Shown here piece after piece: positions 11,161 to 22,061 of a stretch of 64,000 nucleotides of DNA (its first letter is position 1; every line of letters begins with the position of its first letter). Both the position numbers and the translations under genes were made by a program. The stretch comes from Neelides folsomi (Eukaryota > Arthropoda > Collembola > Neelipleona > Neelidae), in the NCBI GenBank assembly GCA_034687125.1, contig JAQGBZ010000137.1:1-64000 (forward strand), written 5' to 3'. The notes under the pieces were generated by a model. It was given only the letters and a program-made list of their open reading frames with translations. It was not told where the DNA came from and searched no databases.

Positions 11161-14100
11161 TGGGTCCAATTACCAAAGGTCATAGTCTATATGGTTCTAT
11201 GCATAGCTATGCATAGGTTGATGAATTAAAGTGCAGAGTCACCCATCCCTGCCTCCCTGAGATGAAAACAATGGAAATGTTGGTGGTCGTCATGATGTGG
11301 GGAATGTCTCTCGGGGTTGATTAGGAGACACATCAAGATCTGCCGTCTGCAACCTGTTCAACAAACCTAAAGTTGAGCTATTATAAATATGAGTCCAAGC
11401 TATATGAACCATTTAATCTTAATACATAATAATGTATCACATAATAATAAATAACTTCGAGATGAATGAGAGAAAAGAAGGAATTAGAATAATATGCAAA
11501 GAGCATTACTCCATTCCAAATTACTCCATCCACGTCCGCTCCTCGCCCATAACCCACGTCAAGGAGCCAATTTTACAATTAAATGCCGACTACACTCACG
11601 ACAATAAAAATAAATTGAAATGGAGTGAAAGTGTAATCTGGGAGTTTAATAGCGATAAACTAATCTGCCCCATTCTAAATTAATTATTATTACTCCTTTG
11701 TTTCCTCTCTTTCCTTCATCATTCCTTGGGCATTCATAATAATTCACATCCTTCTTGCTTGCAACCAAACAACATGGATCAACAATTGATTAAAAAAGAA
11801 TTGCACATTTGCATTATGGTGATTCGATCCATCATTCAATGAATGATGGATTTACTTATTTATACTCCTGTGGTTTAACAGAACGTAATTAAATAAAATT
11901 ATTATCACACTAGGATGGATGAATTTTTCTTACTTTAATAAATAATGATATTTTTTATTATTTAGGATTTATTATTAATTAAATTAGTCGTATCATAATA
12001 ACAAAATACTGTTATTAAAAATTATTTACAATATTATGTAATACAGTACTGAATTGAGCATAGAAAAGCAGTTAATGGTAATTTTAGATGTGTTTAATAG
12101 TGAGCATATGTGGAGAATGGGAAGAGTTAAGGTGTAAATGAAGATGATGATGATTTGATCAAGTATAAGAATGTAAGGGGGAGTAATTAGTAATTATGAG
12201 GGTCGGGGTTTGGCGTAGCTCGGGCATTAGCATAAAATCTCTGGGCAGAGTTAATTGGGAAGTGGAGGGGGCTTAGAACGTAATCGGGAGTTTAAGTGGT
12301 TCTGAATTCTTCCTTGAGCTCCGTCTTTCGCTTCATAATGATGAACTATTATATTCTACGTGGTGGAGCAAAGACATTAAAAGTATTACGCCTTCCTCCC
12401 CATCCAACTTTTCCGGGCCCATTCATTAATTTCGTTTAATTGATGGTATTAAAAGATGATTTGGAGGGAAAGGAGATTTTTAATCCGGGGCCCGTTAATC
12501 TCCCAGGATTCTCTACGCGTGATTTTTCATCTAAATTCCCTCTTTGTCTCTTGGCCAGAGAATGGAGAGGGGACTTCCGTCTTAATGAGGCCCACTAATT
12601 AAGTCGATAACGAATTTTTTCCCTTTCTTCCTCTCTGCCCAAAATCTCCTCTTTATTATTCAAAAGTGGCTGAGTCCTCTAATTCCTTTCCTCATTTCTC
12701 CTCCCAAATGATCCCGCGTATGGAGGAACAAACCTCAGCCCAAGTTGGTATACCAAAGATGTAGATGAAAAGCCTGGTTCGAACCCCGACGTTTTCCCCA
12801 TCATCCCCCGTCCACTTTGCGCCAAAGCTCCGCAAGAATGAAGATTATATGACCCGAAGTGACATCTTAAGACTCCCAGAGTTACATTACGGCAAAGTAA
12901 TGCTCCATATTAAAGATACGATATTTGGGGAAAGGAAGGGGATTCGCGACTCCATTACGGCTTAAAAAATAAAATTTGATTTTATGGGGTTGGAGATTAT
13001 TAAAAAGGGTAGCGGGGCCGTATCATTTCCAATGAAAACGGACGGACGGTTGTAAGTGGACATAAATCAAGATTTTCTCTCCTTTGCTAAATACGGTCAT
13101 AAATAGAGAGTTAAAGATATTGACCGATTTGTCCGTCTCCCCATGAGTTATATTTTGACCTGAACTGATAATTCCTTACTTTATGAGACTCGCGGAGGAG
13201 CCGCCCATCCATAAGAAGACTCTATTGGGAATATTATCTTTTTCCAAAGAAGGCTCTGCAGCTCCTTGGGTTCTGTCGTGTGCGGTGTATCGGCCACTCC
13301 ACCATCCCCCGACAGCCCAAAGTTATACGGGAACATGACTTAATGTCTCTCCTAAGTCCCCCATAAATACAAATACAATCAGGAGCGGGAGTTGGGAGAT
13401 AAACTCCAAACGGAGCCCACCTTCTTCTCCGCCTCTCATCTCCGCCCGCCCCGATCCCATTTAAGACAAGGAGCTCATATTTATTATGAACTTCTTCCAA
13501 TACACAGTCGAGCTCCAGTCCCATATGTATAGCCACAGTATAATATCTAATAGCATTATTATACATGTATGGTGAGAGCTTTAGTAAAGCCAATACTCAT
13601 CTGCCTACGATGGTTAAGAATCAATGTCATATTTATTAGAAATGGGCCCTTATAAATACATAGGAGCATTAATAACTTTCTATTCAAATTTCCCTGAACA
13701 TCTTCGCTTATTCAATTCCATTCTTCCCTTAAAGTTTGATCCGATAAAACTAGTGGAAAAATAAAGTCTTACATTGTGACTCCGACCGAGCGGAAATTAA
13801 GCGAAATCGGCTCTCGCTTAAACATTGTTTTCCCCTTCTAGAACCCCATGAGGGTCCTTGTTTGAATGAGACGAAAATTCAATTCCTTCTCACACTTCCC
13901 AATTCTATAAATTAGAGTCCCAAATATGAATTTCATGTTGAGGAGGAAGATCCTATCAATCACTTTATTACCTCGTCATCATCTCCCTCCTTTTACCTTT
14001 TTATCCGCCCCAGAATGAGGGAATCGGGAGAGAGATGTATATTTATTTCTATACAATTGACTTGTATTATGAGAGATGAAGTGCGAGGGGTGTATTATTT

Positions 14101-15950
14101 ATTATTAATATATGGACCATCCCAGGAGTAACTTGGGAGGTATGTGTGAAAAATGGTGGGTTTTTGCCGGGAAGGAGAAGGGGAAGTATAAAATAAGGAA
14201 GGGCAGAGAGTTATGGAAGTGTTTAATTATTATTCTGGAGCATAAAAGTGTAATGGGAGTCATAATGGGCGAGCTGGCGGCTTAAGAACTTAAGAGCCCC
14301 TAACGATATAACTCAAGTAGAGCGACCCTCATCCTAACATGAATGATGCTCCACAATCAAAGCCGGAGTTCCCATTCTTCTTATAATTCTTCCGATTCTC
14401 TCTCTATTTATTTCTTCATCTTCATCTCTCGCGGAGATTTATACTTCTTCGTGTAGGCTCGCTGTGTTTAATGAAGGGCTTTGCTCAATTCCCCCGCAAC
14501 CTCCTAAATAACTCCAATGGGATGGAGAAGGAACCGGCACGTTCGGCCAACTCTTTAATTTATTCGCGGCTCACTTCACTCACCCCGTCAATACGCAAGT
14601 TGGAGCTTACATTCAGTGGACTTTGTAAAGGAACCCAGACTTTATTTGCCCTTCACTGTGTTGTACCATTTATTAGCAACCGCAACTCAAAACCATTTTA
14701 AACACCCAAACCACCAAAGTCACCTCATGTGACTAAAGTCGGGATATGCAATTATGAATTGCCAATTATATTTTCCCACAGATTTATTATTCCATGAGGA
14801 AATTATTAATTTGTATCTTGGTCTATACATTCCTACTTGGGCTAATATGTCTAAACTCTAATCAATTATATTCTTTTTTGTGTACTTACTTAAATAAGTG
14901 TATAATTATAATGATATTATTTTATTACGATTTAGAGCAAATAATAATTTGTCATTCTTTTGATTTGTTAATTTTTTGTTTGATGTGTGAACTCTGTGGA
15001 TTGAATCCTCACCGGACTAAATCGTAAAATATCGGCGTTGCGTAAATTAAAGGCTTTAATAAATGATTTAATTGATTGAATGATACAAAAATTATTCGAG
15101 TGATTCAAGCAGATAGTTTGAAATTGCAATAAATTGCAGAAATTCACTCAAAATCTAACAATGCCATAAATATAGTGAGCTTTCATTGCCAGTGCATGAA
15201 ATAATTATCTACCGTATCTGGCTAAAGATAGGATAAAAAATCTATTTCCTTTCCTAGTATCACTCAAATTACAGCTAATTTTTAATAATTTTAATATAAC
15301 TAAAAAGCAGGGGTTTGACGTGATTGTATAGTAAAATGACTTAAGCTGTGCATTGTTAGTTAAAATAGGAAATGAGAAATGGCCAAGAGGGGATTAGGGA
15401 GGAAATCAATCTCATAATGAGCCGCAATTTGTAAAGAACTTCTTAACGAATGAATTGGAATTCTGCTATAAAAGTGTTTTGTCCTCTACGCCGTAATTCC
15501 TTCATTAAATTCTCCATTTGAGCTGGGGATGATAGGAGTTTACATTGTAAACTCATGAGGTTTGATTGTGCGTGACCTTATACTTGAATTCTGACACGGT
15601 CCCCAGCACTCCGCAAGACGTATTATGATTTTGAATTGAGTGGAGATGTCTCATCCCTTTCTTTTCCTCCCTTTGTTTATCACTTGAGGTCATCTCCAAC
15701 GATTCGGATTAATTACAGAACCATTAATTCGCATTCTTCCCATTTCCTCCCAAACAAATCATCTGCGAGGATTCCATTTGGTGGCGAAGAGTCGAGGTGA
15801 TTTGGTAATTATGAGAGAAAATGACGCATCACACACGGCAGCCCCTCACATGCTCTTTTTTAATGGTTTAGAGGGAAAAAGTGTCAGAGGCTCTCTTTTG
15901 GCGGAGAGGGTGAAACGCCCTTATTAGAGGTAAGACAAAGATCTGACGGC
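11161..15950. other. Gene-free block of short alternating AT-rich and GC-rich runs
   Basis: Base composition differs from the AT-rich DNA on either side. Runs such as TTAAT or ATAAA of about 5 bases alternate with runs such as GGGG, CCTCCC or GGCCC, often about 10 bases apart, over several kilobases. Open frames within it (for example 13234-13593 minus) look like by-products of this composition: no recognisable protein and no start context. Similar blocks recur at about 30-33, 35-36, 41.7-42.7, 43.6-45.7 and 55.5-57 kb. Possible regulatory or chromatin-related DNA; see findings. Confidence 0.4.
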
Positions 15951-17840
15951 TACGTTAATTTAATGACTACACGATTATTTTAAAATATCATTGTTTCACT
16001 TTTATGTAAACTCCACGACTTCACTTTATCTCATTTTTATATTCACCCTTTCTAAACGAGCAATCTTAATTTATTCCCCCATATCACCCGCTCTCATAAC
16101 TCCATCGTCTCGAATTTACTCATTTGAATAAATTACTCACTTTTTTCATAAAATTACATAGCACAATCATAGTCGTATCGTTCCTCCCCTTTTTTCTATT
16201 AATACATTTCTCATTAATTTTATTGCACATTTAATCTACTGTATTGCATGAATACTTTTTAATTTACTTTTATCAATTATCAGATACTGATATCTTCATT
16301 ATGTAAGACTTTTATTAATAAATAATATTTATAAAATATTTATAAAAGCTAAATATTTTTTTATTTTCCTTCTTCCGGAGCAATTATTGTATTTCAATTC
16401 TAATAAATACCAAGAGTTTAAAGAATTATAAATAATAAGTACATTGTACCATTGCATGTCATTTAACTCCTTTGTAAAAACATTTTAATACTATAAGTGA
16501 TAATAATTATAATGAATTATACATTTTTAAGTATAACTATACTTATAGTTAGCATATGATTAACGACCTAAAGCAAATAAAAAAAGTTGTAAGTCAAACT
16601 TGTCAACAAAGTTATTAAGTAATGAAGAAATAATAACAATACACAATGCTTCTGTGTACATCTGTTTATGGGTTGTTTTTTCCTTTCTTCGATTAATTCA
16701 CATGATTTGACTATAAAACCGCAACAGGGGTAACATTGCCCTATAAGGTCTTTAACATTTCTAAAAAGATATTGTCATTCTTCTTAATGAGCAAAAGTGT
16801 GCTGTCAAGTGGGCAAATGCGTGAATGAGAACACCCCAGTTACATCAATGAGCGGAGTGTGAGGAAAAAAGCGGCTCAATTGTGCCCTCACAGAGTCCTC
16901 GGACCATTTGATCTGCCGATGAGGAAAGGTGGAGTGTTTATTTCGAGAGGTCAGTCTTGTTGCAGGAGTGTAAGAAGCGGGAGGGTAATTAGGGCGGTGG
17001 AGACAGGCACAGGGTATTTCTTCCAATGTCTTACAACGTTACAACCCCCTTTGCGTCATCTGAGGAAATGGACCAACATGAGTCTCATTAGGTCCTTACG
17101 CATATTGTATACCACATTCTAAGACATAGAGATAGGTCACAGCTAGCTTTACACCTCTGATTCATACATATGTAACTACCCATAAGATTGTATAGGTATG
17201 TAAATAAATTGTAGTAGGAGTCCACGAGGTAAAATCCCCATTGTCTTGGAGGAGGAAACACTTGGTTGGCGATCTTAGCCGGCTTCAAACCCCTTCACTT
17301 TCAACAATTTTTCAATGCTGCCCAATTCGCCATGCTTCACATTCATTACGCTGACTTTGGAAAATTACATATCATTCATCTCTTTTATTTACAAGTCCAA
17401 GTCTTTAAATGCAATGTTAATCAATGACTACCCAAACGGGGTTTTGATCATGATTCATGACTTTTGTTCTCATTTTTAAAAATAGTAAAAACTACCTATA
17501 CATTACATACTACACATACATACCTAGGTGTCTAATGACATGAGTAATGAGTGCATTTCAGGTAAGAGCGTTTACAATCTAAAATACAATAACCTAAAAT
17601 TTAACCTAAAATTAAATGTAGGAAATGGGTAAGAAATGGATGTTATTAGCAAAAGCTTAAAATTACAATACATTAAAAATAGAGTAAAAATATTTTTGAT
17701 GAAAAAATGAAGGATTAATTCATTGTCATTTTGTCATAAATAGGAATAAATTGTAAAGAGAGTAGTTTTACATTATTTGGACTATTGTAACAAGTTGCGT
17801 TTAAATTCAACTGTTCATTATATGACAATTTGCAATTGTA
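15951..17840. other. Mixed intergenic region
   Basis: Very AT-rich at 15951-16660 and 17380-17840, with a GC-richer patch at 16800-17290. The patch has open frames on both strands but no motif or splice site that makes either convincing. Confidence 0.4.
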
Positions 17841-17991
17841 TTTAACTTATAAAAAATGAATGAAATGTTAATGTCTTGTGAGGAAAGAAGAAAGGATTAA
17901 AACATCGGTGGATGACTCTGTTCGATACGATCGCAAGATGAAGGAGGAGATTCCGATAGCGTGTTGGTTGTTGTCGCGACGTAATACTTAC

Positions 17992-18132
17992 ATGGGAATC
18001 ATTCCACGAGCCTTCTGACTTTGGATTACTCGATGAAACAAAGGCGAGGTGGCCGTTCCGTTTGGAAATGTCGCTGTGGCGGGGGGAAATGGGGAGAACT
18101 TGCAGGTGCTGAATAGGGAGTAGATTCATCAT
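17992..18132 (-). CDS. Possible first coding exon of an unidentified gene (weak)
   Basis: On the minus strand a double ATG at 18132 opens a 47-codon frame that ends phase 0 at a strong donor, CAT/GTAAGT. It reads MMNLLPIQHLQVLPIS... and is Pro/Ser/His-rich with no known domain. The position is divergent to the glycine-rich gene, about 220 bp from its TATA-like box. No partner exon was found downstream, and the plus strand here is also open for about 45 codons, so chance is a real possibility. Confidence 0.22.
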
Positions 18133-18354
18133 ATGCTATATGCTACATTTCTTATACCTTCCAAAGGTGCACAACTCCTTCTCAACAAATTCTAATCCAA
18201 ATCATAAAATAATGCGAGTCTTGTGTTTTTCTTAAACGCGGATGACTCTGAATAGCACAGAGGGATTTGCCCCCTTTGTCCACGCAACGCTCCCCAATCC
18301 CCAATTGACCCAAAGGGTTCGGCCCAATTAACTCTGCCCTTCTCGCTCCCAGAG

Positions 18355-18361
18355 TATTTAA
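18355..18361 (+). promoter_or_regulatory. TATA-like box of the glycine-rich gene
   Basis: TATTTAA lies about 95 bp before the start codon. It is followed by a GC-rich stretch and a likely transcript start near 18385-18390. It is the only good TATA-like word directly upstream. Confidence 0.5.
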
Positions 18362-18449
18362 GCGCCCGGTGGAGGCGTCGAAGGCACAGAACAACTTACA
18401 ACTCTCATACAAGAACAAGATCCAAATCACTCCGACACATCCAGCAATC

Positions 18450-19091
18450 ATGAAATTCGCAGTTGCAGTCGCTTTGTTGACCGTCGTGGCCGTGGCTTTC
18501 GCCGAAGAGAAGAAGGAAGAGAAGGACCTTACCACCGCCGAAGGAAACCTTTACGGAGGACTCGGATATGGCGGAATTGGAGGATACGGAGGATACGGAG
18601 GACTCGGAGGATTCGGAGGAGGATATGGAGGATATGGAGGATACGGAGGAATCGGAGGATACGGAAAGGGAATCGGATATGGTGGTTATGGTGGTGGTTA
18701 TGGTGGATATGGTGGATACGGACGTGGATTCGGAGGTAAGTCGACATTTATTATTTTTAATGTATTATTTTTATATTTAAATTAATGACTAGTTTGAAAA
18801 GTACCTGTATTTAAATAAATTAAGCTGAATTAAGCTTATAATTTCAATTTAAATCTTTAGGATACGGAGGAGGATATGGAGGATATGGTGGAGGATATGG
18901 CGGAGGATATGGTGGATACGGACTCGGAGGAATTGGTAAAACTTTATAATTTAATAATAATTAAAATAATTATACATCCAATGAGTGCCTGTTGCTAATA
19001 TATGATTGATGCTAATATTTAAATTGTTGTGATTTTAGGAGGGTATGGTCTCGGAGGAGGGTATGGTGGATATGGTGGAATCTACGGTTAA
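18450..19091 (+). CDS. Secreted glycine/tyrosine-rich protein (3 exons, 137 aa)
   Basis: Exons: 18450-18735, 18861-18935, 19039-19091, all joined at phase 1 between Gly codons; total 137 residues. Residues 1-18 (MKFAVAVALLTVVAVAFA) are a clear signal peptide ending in AFA. An acidic/basic EEKKEEKD stretch follows, then almost only GGYGG and GGLGG/GGIGG repeats up to the end GIYG. Such low-complexity Gly/Tyr proteins occur in arthropod cuticle, shell, silk-like or glue secretions, and some are antimicrobial. The sequence cannot separate these. Nearly every Gly codon is GGA or GGT, and because each repeat is read in phase the introns add or remove whole repeats without shifting frame. ATTAAA words near 19264-19275 are candidate polyadenylation signals. 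Confidence 0.9.
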
Positions 19092-20600
19092 ACACCAAAT
19101 TAGCCAAAGAAATCAAAAGTAATTTATATACGAACATCCATGTCTTCAAGTCTCGTCTCGAGTCTTGCGGTTCTCAAGTCATCCGAAGAACTTTTTACAT
19201 ACTCACTCAATTTGTTCAAATCGTCGACTTTTTAATACTAGTATTAACGAGTATTTGGTCAAAATTAAATATTAAAGTTTTGTACATTATTAAAGTATGA
19301 TACAAATTATATAAACATGATTCAGTTATTCATTTCATCCATCATTCTCGTTCATAACATTAAATATATTTAATTATTTCATTTATCATTTCATCTTTGT
19401 AAATTCATAGTTAAAGGTGAATTTCATTAACGACATCCTTAGTAAATAACATAAATGTACATAGAGCACCTGTGCCTGTGTAGGATTACTACATACATGG
19501 GTGTAAGTATAGTGGATAGGTGGTATCAGGTATTTGCATTGCGGTACAGCGTGTAATAAATATAAGAGTAATTACATATAATTGTAACATTATCTCGTAT
19601 AAGCGGTTTTAAATAATATACTAAAACGATTTTCGATATTAGTCATAAGTATAGTTTATTTTCACTAATTAAGGACGAACCTTTTTATTTAGTGCATACA
19701 TACATGAATAGGAAAAATTTTACAAATGCATTTGGGATTTTAAAGAGAATAATGAATTTCTTAGAAATCATCTTCTAAGAAATTTCTAAGAAATTATCTT
19801 CTAAGAAATTTCTAAAATAAAATAAAAATAGTGAAATTCTGCAATAAATAAAGGTTAGGCAAAAAGTAAGCCCAATAAGACATTTTCGTGATAGGTAGAA
19901 TTATCATTTAATTACTTTTCAAAACCTCTGTCGGTCGACAAGGTCATAAATAGAATCACCCAACCTCTCACTTGAATTTTCAATATTAGGAGAAAATGTA
20001 AAAGGCCTGATTGAATCTCAGCATGGAAAGATTCGAGGAGTTTTTTCACAAAGAGAGTTGTCTTTCTTTCCTAGACATTAAATATTGTCAGTTACTTACA
20101 TCATGAATGAGAGGGAATGGAAATGGGAAGTAAATAATTAAAGGAAGTGGTTCCCTGTGTGATCACATTAATATGGCACTCAAGATATGGAAGATTGAAA
20201 GGCTTTGGGAACCCGAGAGGGAAATGGTTTGGAAGTTTGAGGCATTTGAGACGATGGAGGGTCATTCTCTCCCCCATGACCAAAAAGACCAAAAGATGAA
20301 ATGAAGATGAACCTCTTCAATGGACCCAAGAAATTGGTTAGGTCAAAAAGCATAAGCCTTAATGAAACAACCTCAGAAGTCTTTTCTAATAATGATATTG
20401 ACGCACTAATGTGAAAATCATATACAGATACTTGATATTTGAGAGAAAAACTTCATTCACCTTTTTCCCATCTCGCATAATACGAGAAATACTTTGAGAA
20501 GAATCAAGAGAATCAGAAGAGGTTCCTTTGAATGAACCAAATCAAAAGTATTCTTAATACTCTTTTACTAAAATATCATTTCTTTGAATGAAAGCAAATG
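19092..20600. other. Region downstream of the glycine-rich gene
   Basis: Contains the 3' untranslated region, then AT-rich DNA with a short tandem repeat (19755-19815). No further exon is recognised. Confidence 0.45.
19755..19815. repeat. Short tandem repeat of a TTCTAAGAAAT unit
   Basis: Two and a half copies of a roughly 26-bp unit built from the palindromic word AGAAATTTCT. Confidence 0.75.
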
Positions 20601-20607
20601 AAAAGTG

Positions 20608-20850
20608 TATAAAAGGAATTAGACAAATTCTGGTCATAAGATGATAATTAAAATATTCATAGCTTCAATTCTTTGTGCATTTGTGAGAAAAGCCATAAAA
20701 AGTGAGGGGGTTGTGGAGAGTGACCAATTGAGTGGAGTGTCATTTGGGCATAATGAAGAGGTTGGGCATAAAAGGCGGGGCCATTTAGTGGATAAAGAAT
20801 TAAGTTTGAGATGTGAAGATTATCTAGTAATGGGGTCTCATTATAATTAA
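20608..20850 (+). CDS. TATA box followed by a 69-codon open frame (doubtful small gene)
   Basis: TATAAAA at 20608-20614 stands 27 bp before an ATG at 20641. The frame runs 69 codons to TAA at 20848. It starts with a hydrophobic MIIKIFIASILCAFV segment that could be a signal peptide. The rest is polar with no known motif. A transcript start about 30 bp after the TATA box would fall on the ATG itself, leaving almost no leader, which argues against translation. The GC-richer block that follows is of the non-coding type seen elsewhere. Confidence 0.2.
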
Positions 20851-21470
20851 TGGGAGTCGGAGCGGGGTGAGTTTTCTTCCGAGAAAGGACTTTTTCCTCA
20901 GTTGGAGTCTTCCCGGGCGGAGTGAGTGGTGTAATATTTCATTACCCATAGATTGTCTAATCCTTTTTTGAGATTTGGGGTGTGTAAGGAGGCGAGGAGG
21001 CGGAGGAATGACAGAATTATGACTCGCAACTTTTTTCGAGAGGGGAAAACGCTTTACAAAGACTTATCTCTATAAAATATGACACGCTCTTCATGAATCT
21101 TATTAAGATAGGGCCGGAGTTTTTTCCCGGCTCCTCGGCCCGGCTCGTTTCTCTTTTTTCTCCAACTCCACCTCGTCTCATCCTCATCCTCATCTCATCA
21201 TATATTATTACATTCCCATTCCTCTAATATCCCAGTTATCATCCCATAATAATAATATAGCACGGAGTAAGTTAGGATGAAGGGCGCCCCCCCTTCCCCC
21301 TCACGCCCGTCCAGATAAAGTCAAATCATGGAGAAATTATGACGCTCTCCCCGAACCTCTAAGCTAGATAATGGCACTCAAAAGCAGGTATAGAAAAATG
21401 CGGAGAAATTTTCCTCACCCCTCAAATCCTAATTGAATTCTGCTGATTTCCTCTCCCTCTTCCTCCACAG

Positions 21471-21601
21471 TAAAACAAATCTCTGCCCATCACCGCTCAA
21501 CACTCCCAACCCCGATCATCAAAACTCAATCTGAACCTAATCTTCTCTATCAGTCCAACCCAACTCCTCCAACTCACCACATCACCCTGCGGATCTCTTA
21601 A
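21471..21601 (+). other. Possible orphan terminal exon behind a very strong splice acceptor
   Basis: A branch-point-like CTGAT, a long pyrimidine tract and CCACAG end at 21470. The following frame is open for about 43 codons to TAA (21599-21601) and reads as a Pro/Thr/His-rich tail. No upstream exon on this strand was found, and the C-rich composition could give such a frame by chance. Confidence 0.18.
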
Positions 21602-22033
21602 CTGACTTTCACTCCCTCAACCTCACATTCAACACCCAATTTCCCAGAAAAGTCACTTTGGATTTTGCCATCAACTTTAAACCCCTCTTCCACCCAATTC
21701 CTTTTCATTTTTTCATTCCTAGAATATGTCTCGAATAAATGTCGGAAAATATAATAACTTTTTTTGAATCCATCCTACATTTTTCCTATCATCTTTCCCA
21801 TTATTATAAGTTTTTTCTAATGCTAAAAAATGTTTAACTTTATACGTCTCTGTTCATATCTAGATAGATATTTTAGATATATCGCTTAAAATATCCTTAT
21901 TAGTGTATTGGTGAATTTTTCTTTATGACTGAAATGCGTTCTTAATTATTTTAAATACAGGAAATCAATTAATTGTGATTTTTATTTGATAAAAAGATCT
22001 AAGGAGAAAAGGAGGGAAAGAAAAGGAGAACAA

Positions 22034-22061
22034 GTGTGTGTGTGTGTGTGTGTGTGTGTGG
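22034..22061. repeat. (GT)n microsatellite
   Basis: Fourteen GT units without interruption. Confidence 0.95.

Noticed and set aside
12776-12787. tRNA B-box-like word GGTTCGAACCCC
   Set aside because: The flanking bases do not form a 5-bp T-stem, and no A box, anticodon stem or acceptor stem fits at the proper distance upstream.
13234-13593. 119-codon minus-strand open frame
   Set aside because: Its first codon is TTG rather than ATG, it holds no known motif, and it lies in the GC-richer non-coding block where chance frames are common.
18182-18785. Long antisense and shifted frames over the glycine-rich gene (His/Arg-rich and Glu/Asp-rich)
   Set aside because: They are mirror images of the GGA/TAT repeats in other frames; they lack splice logic and a signal peptide, while the sense frame has both.
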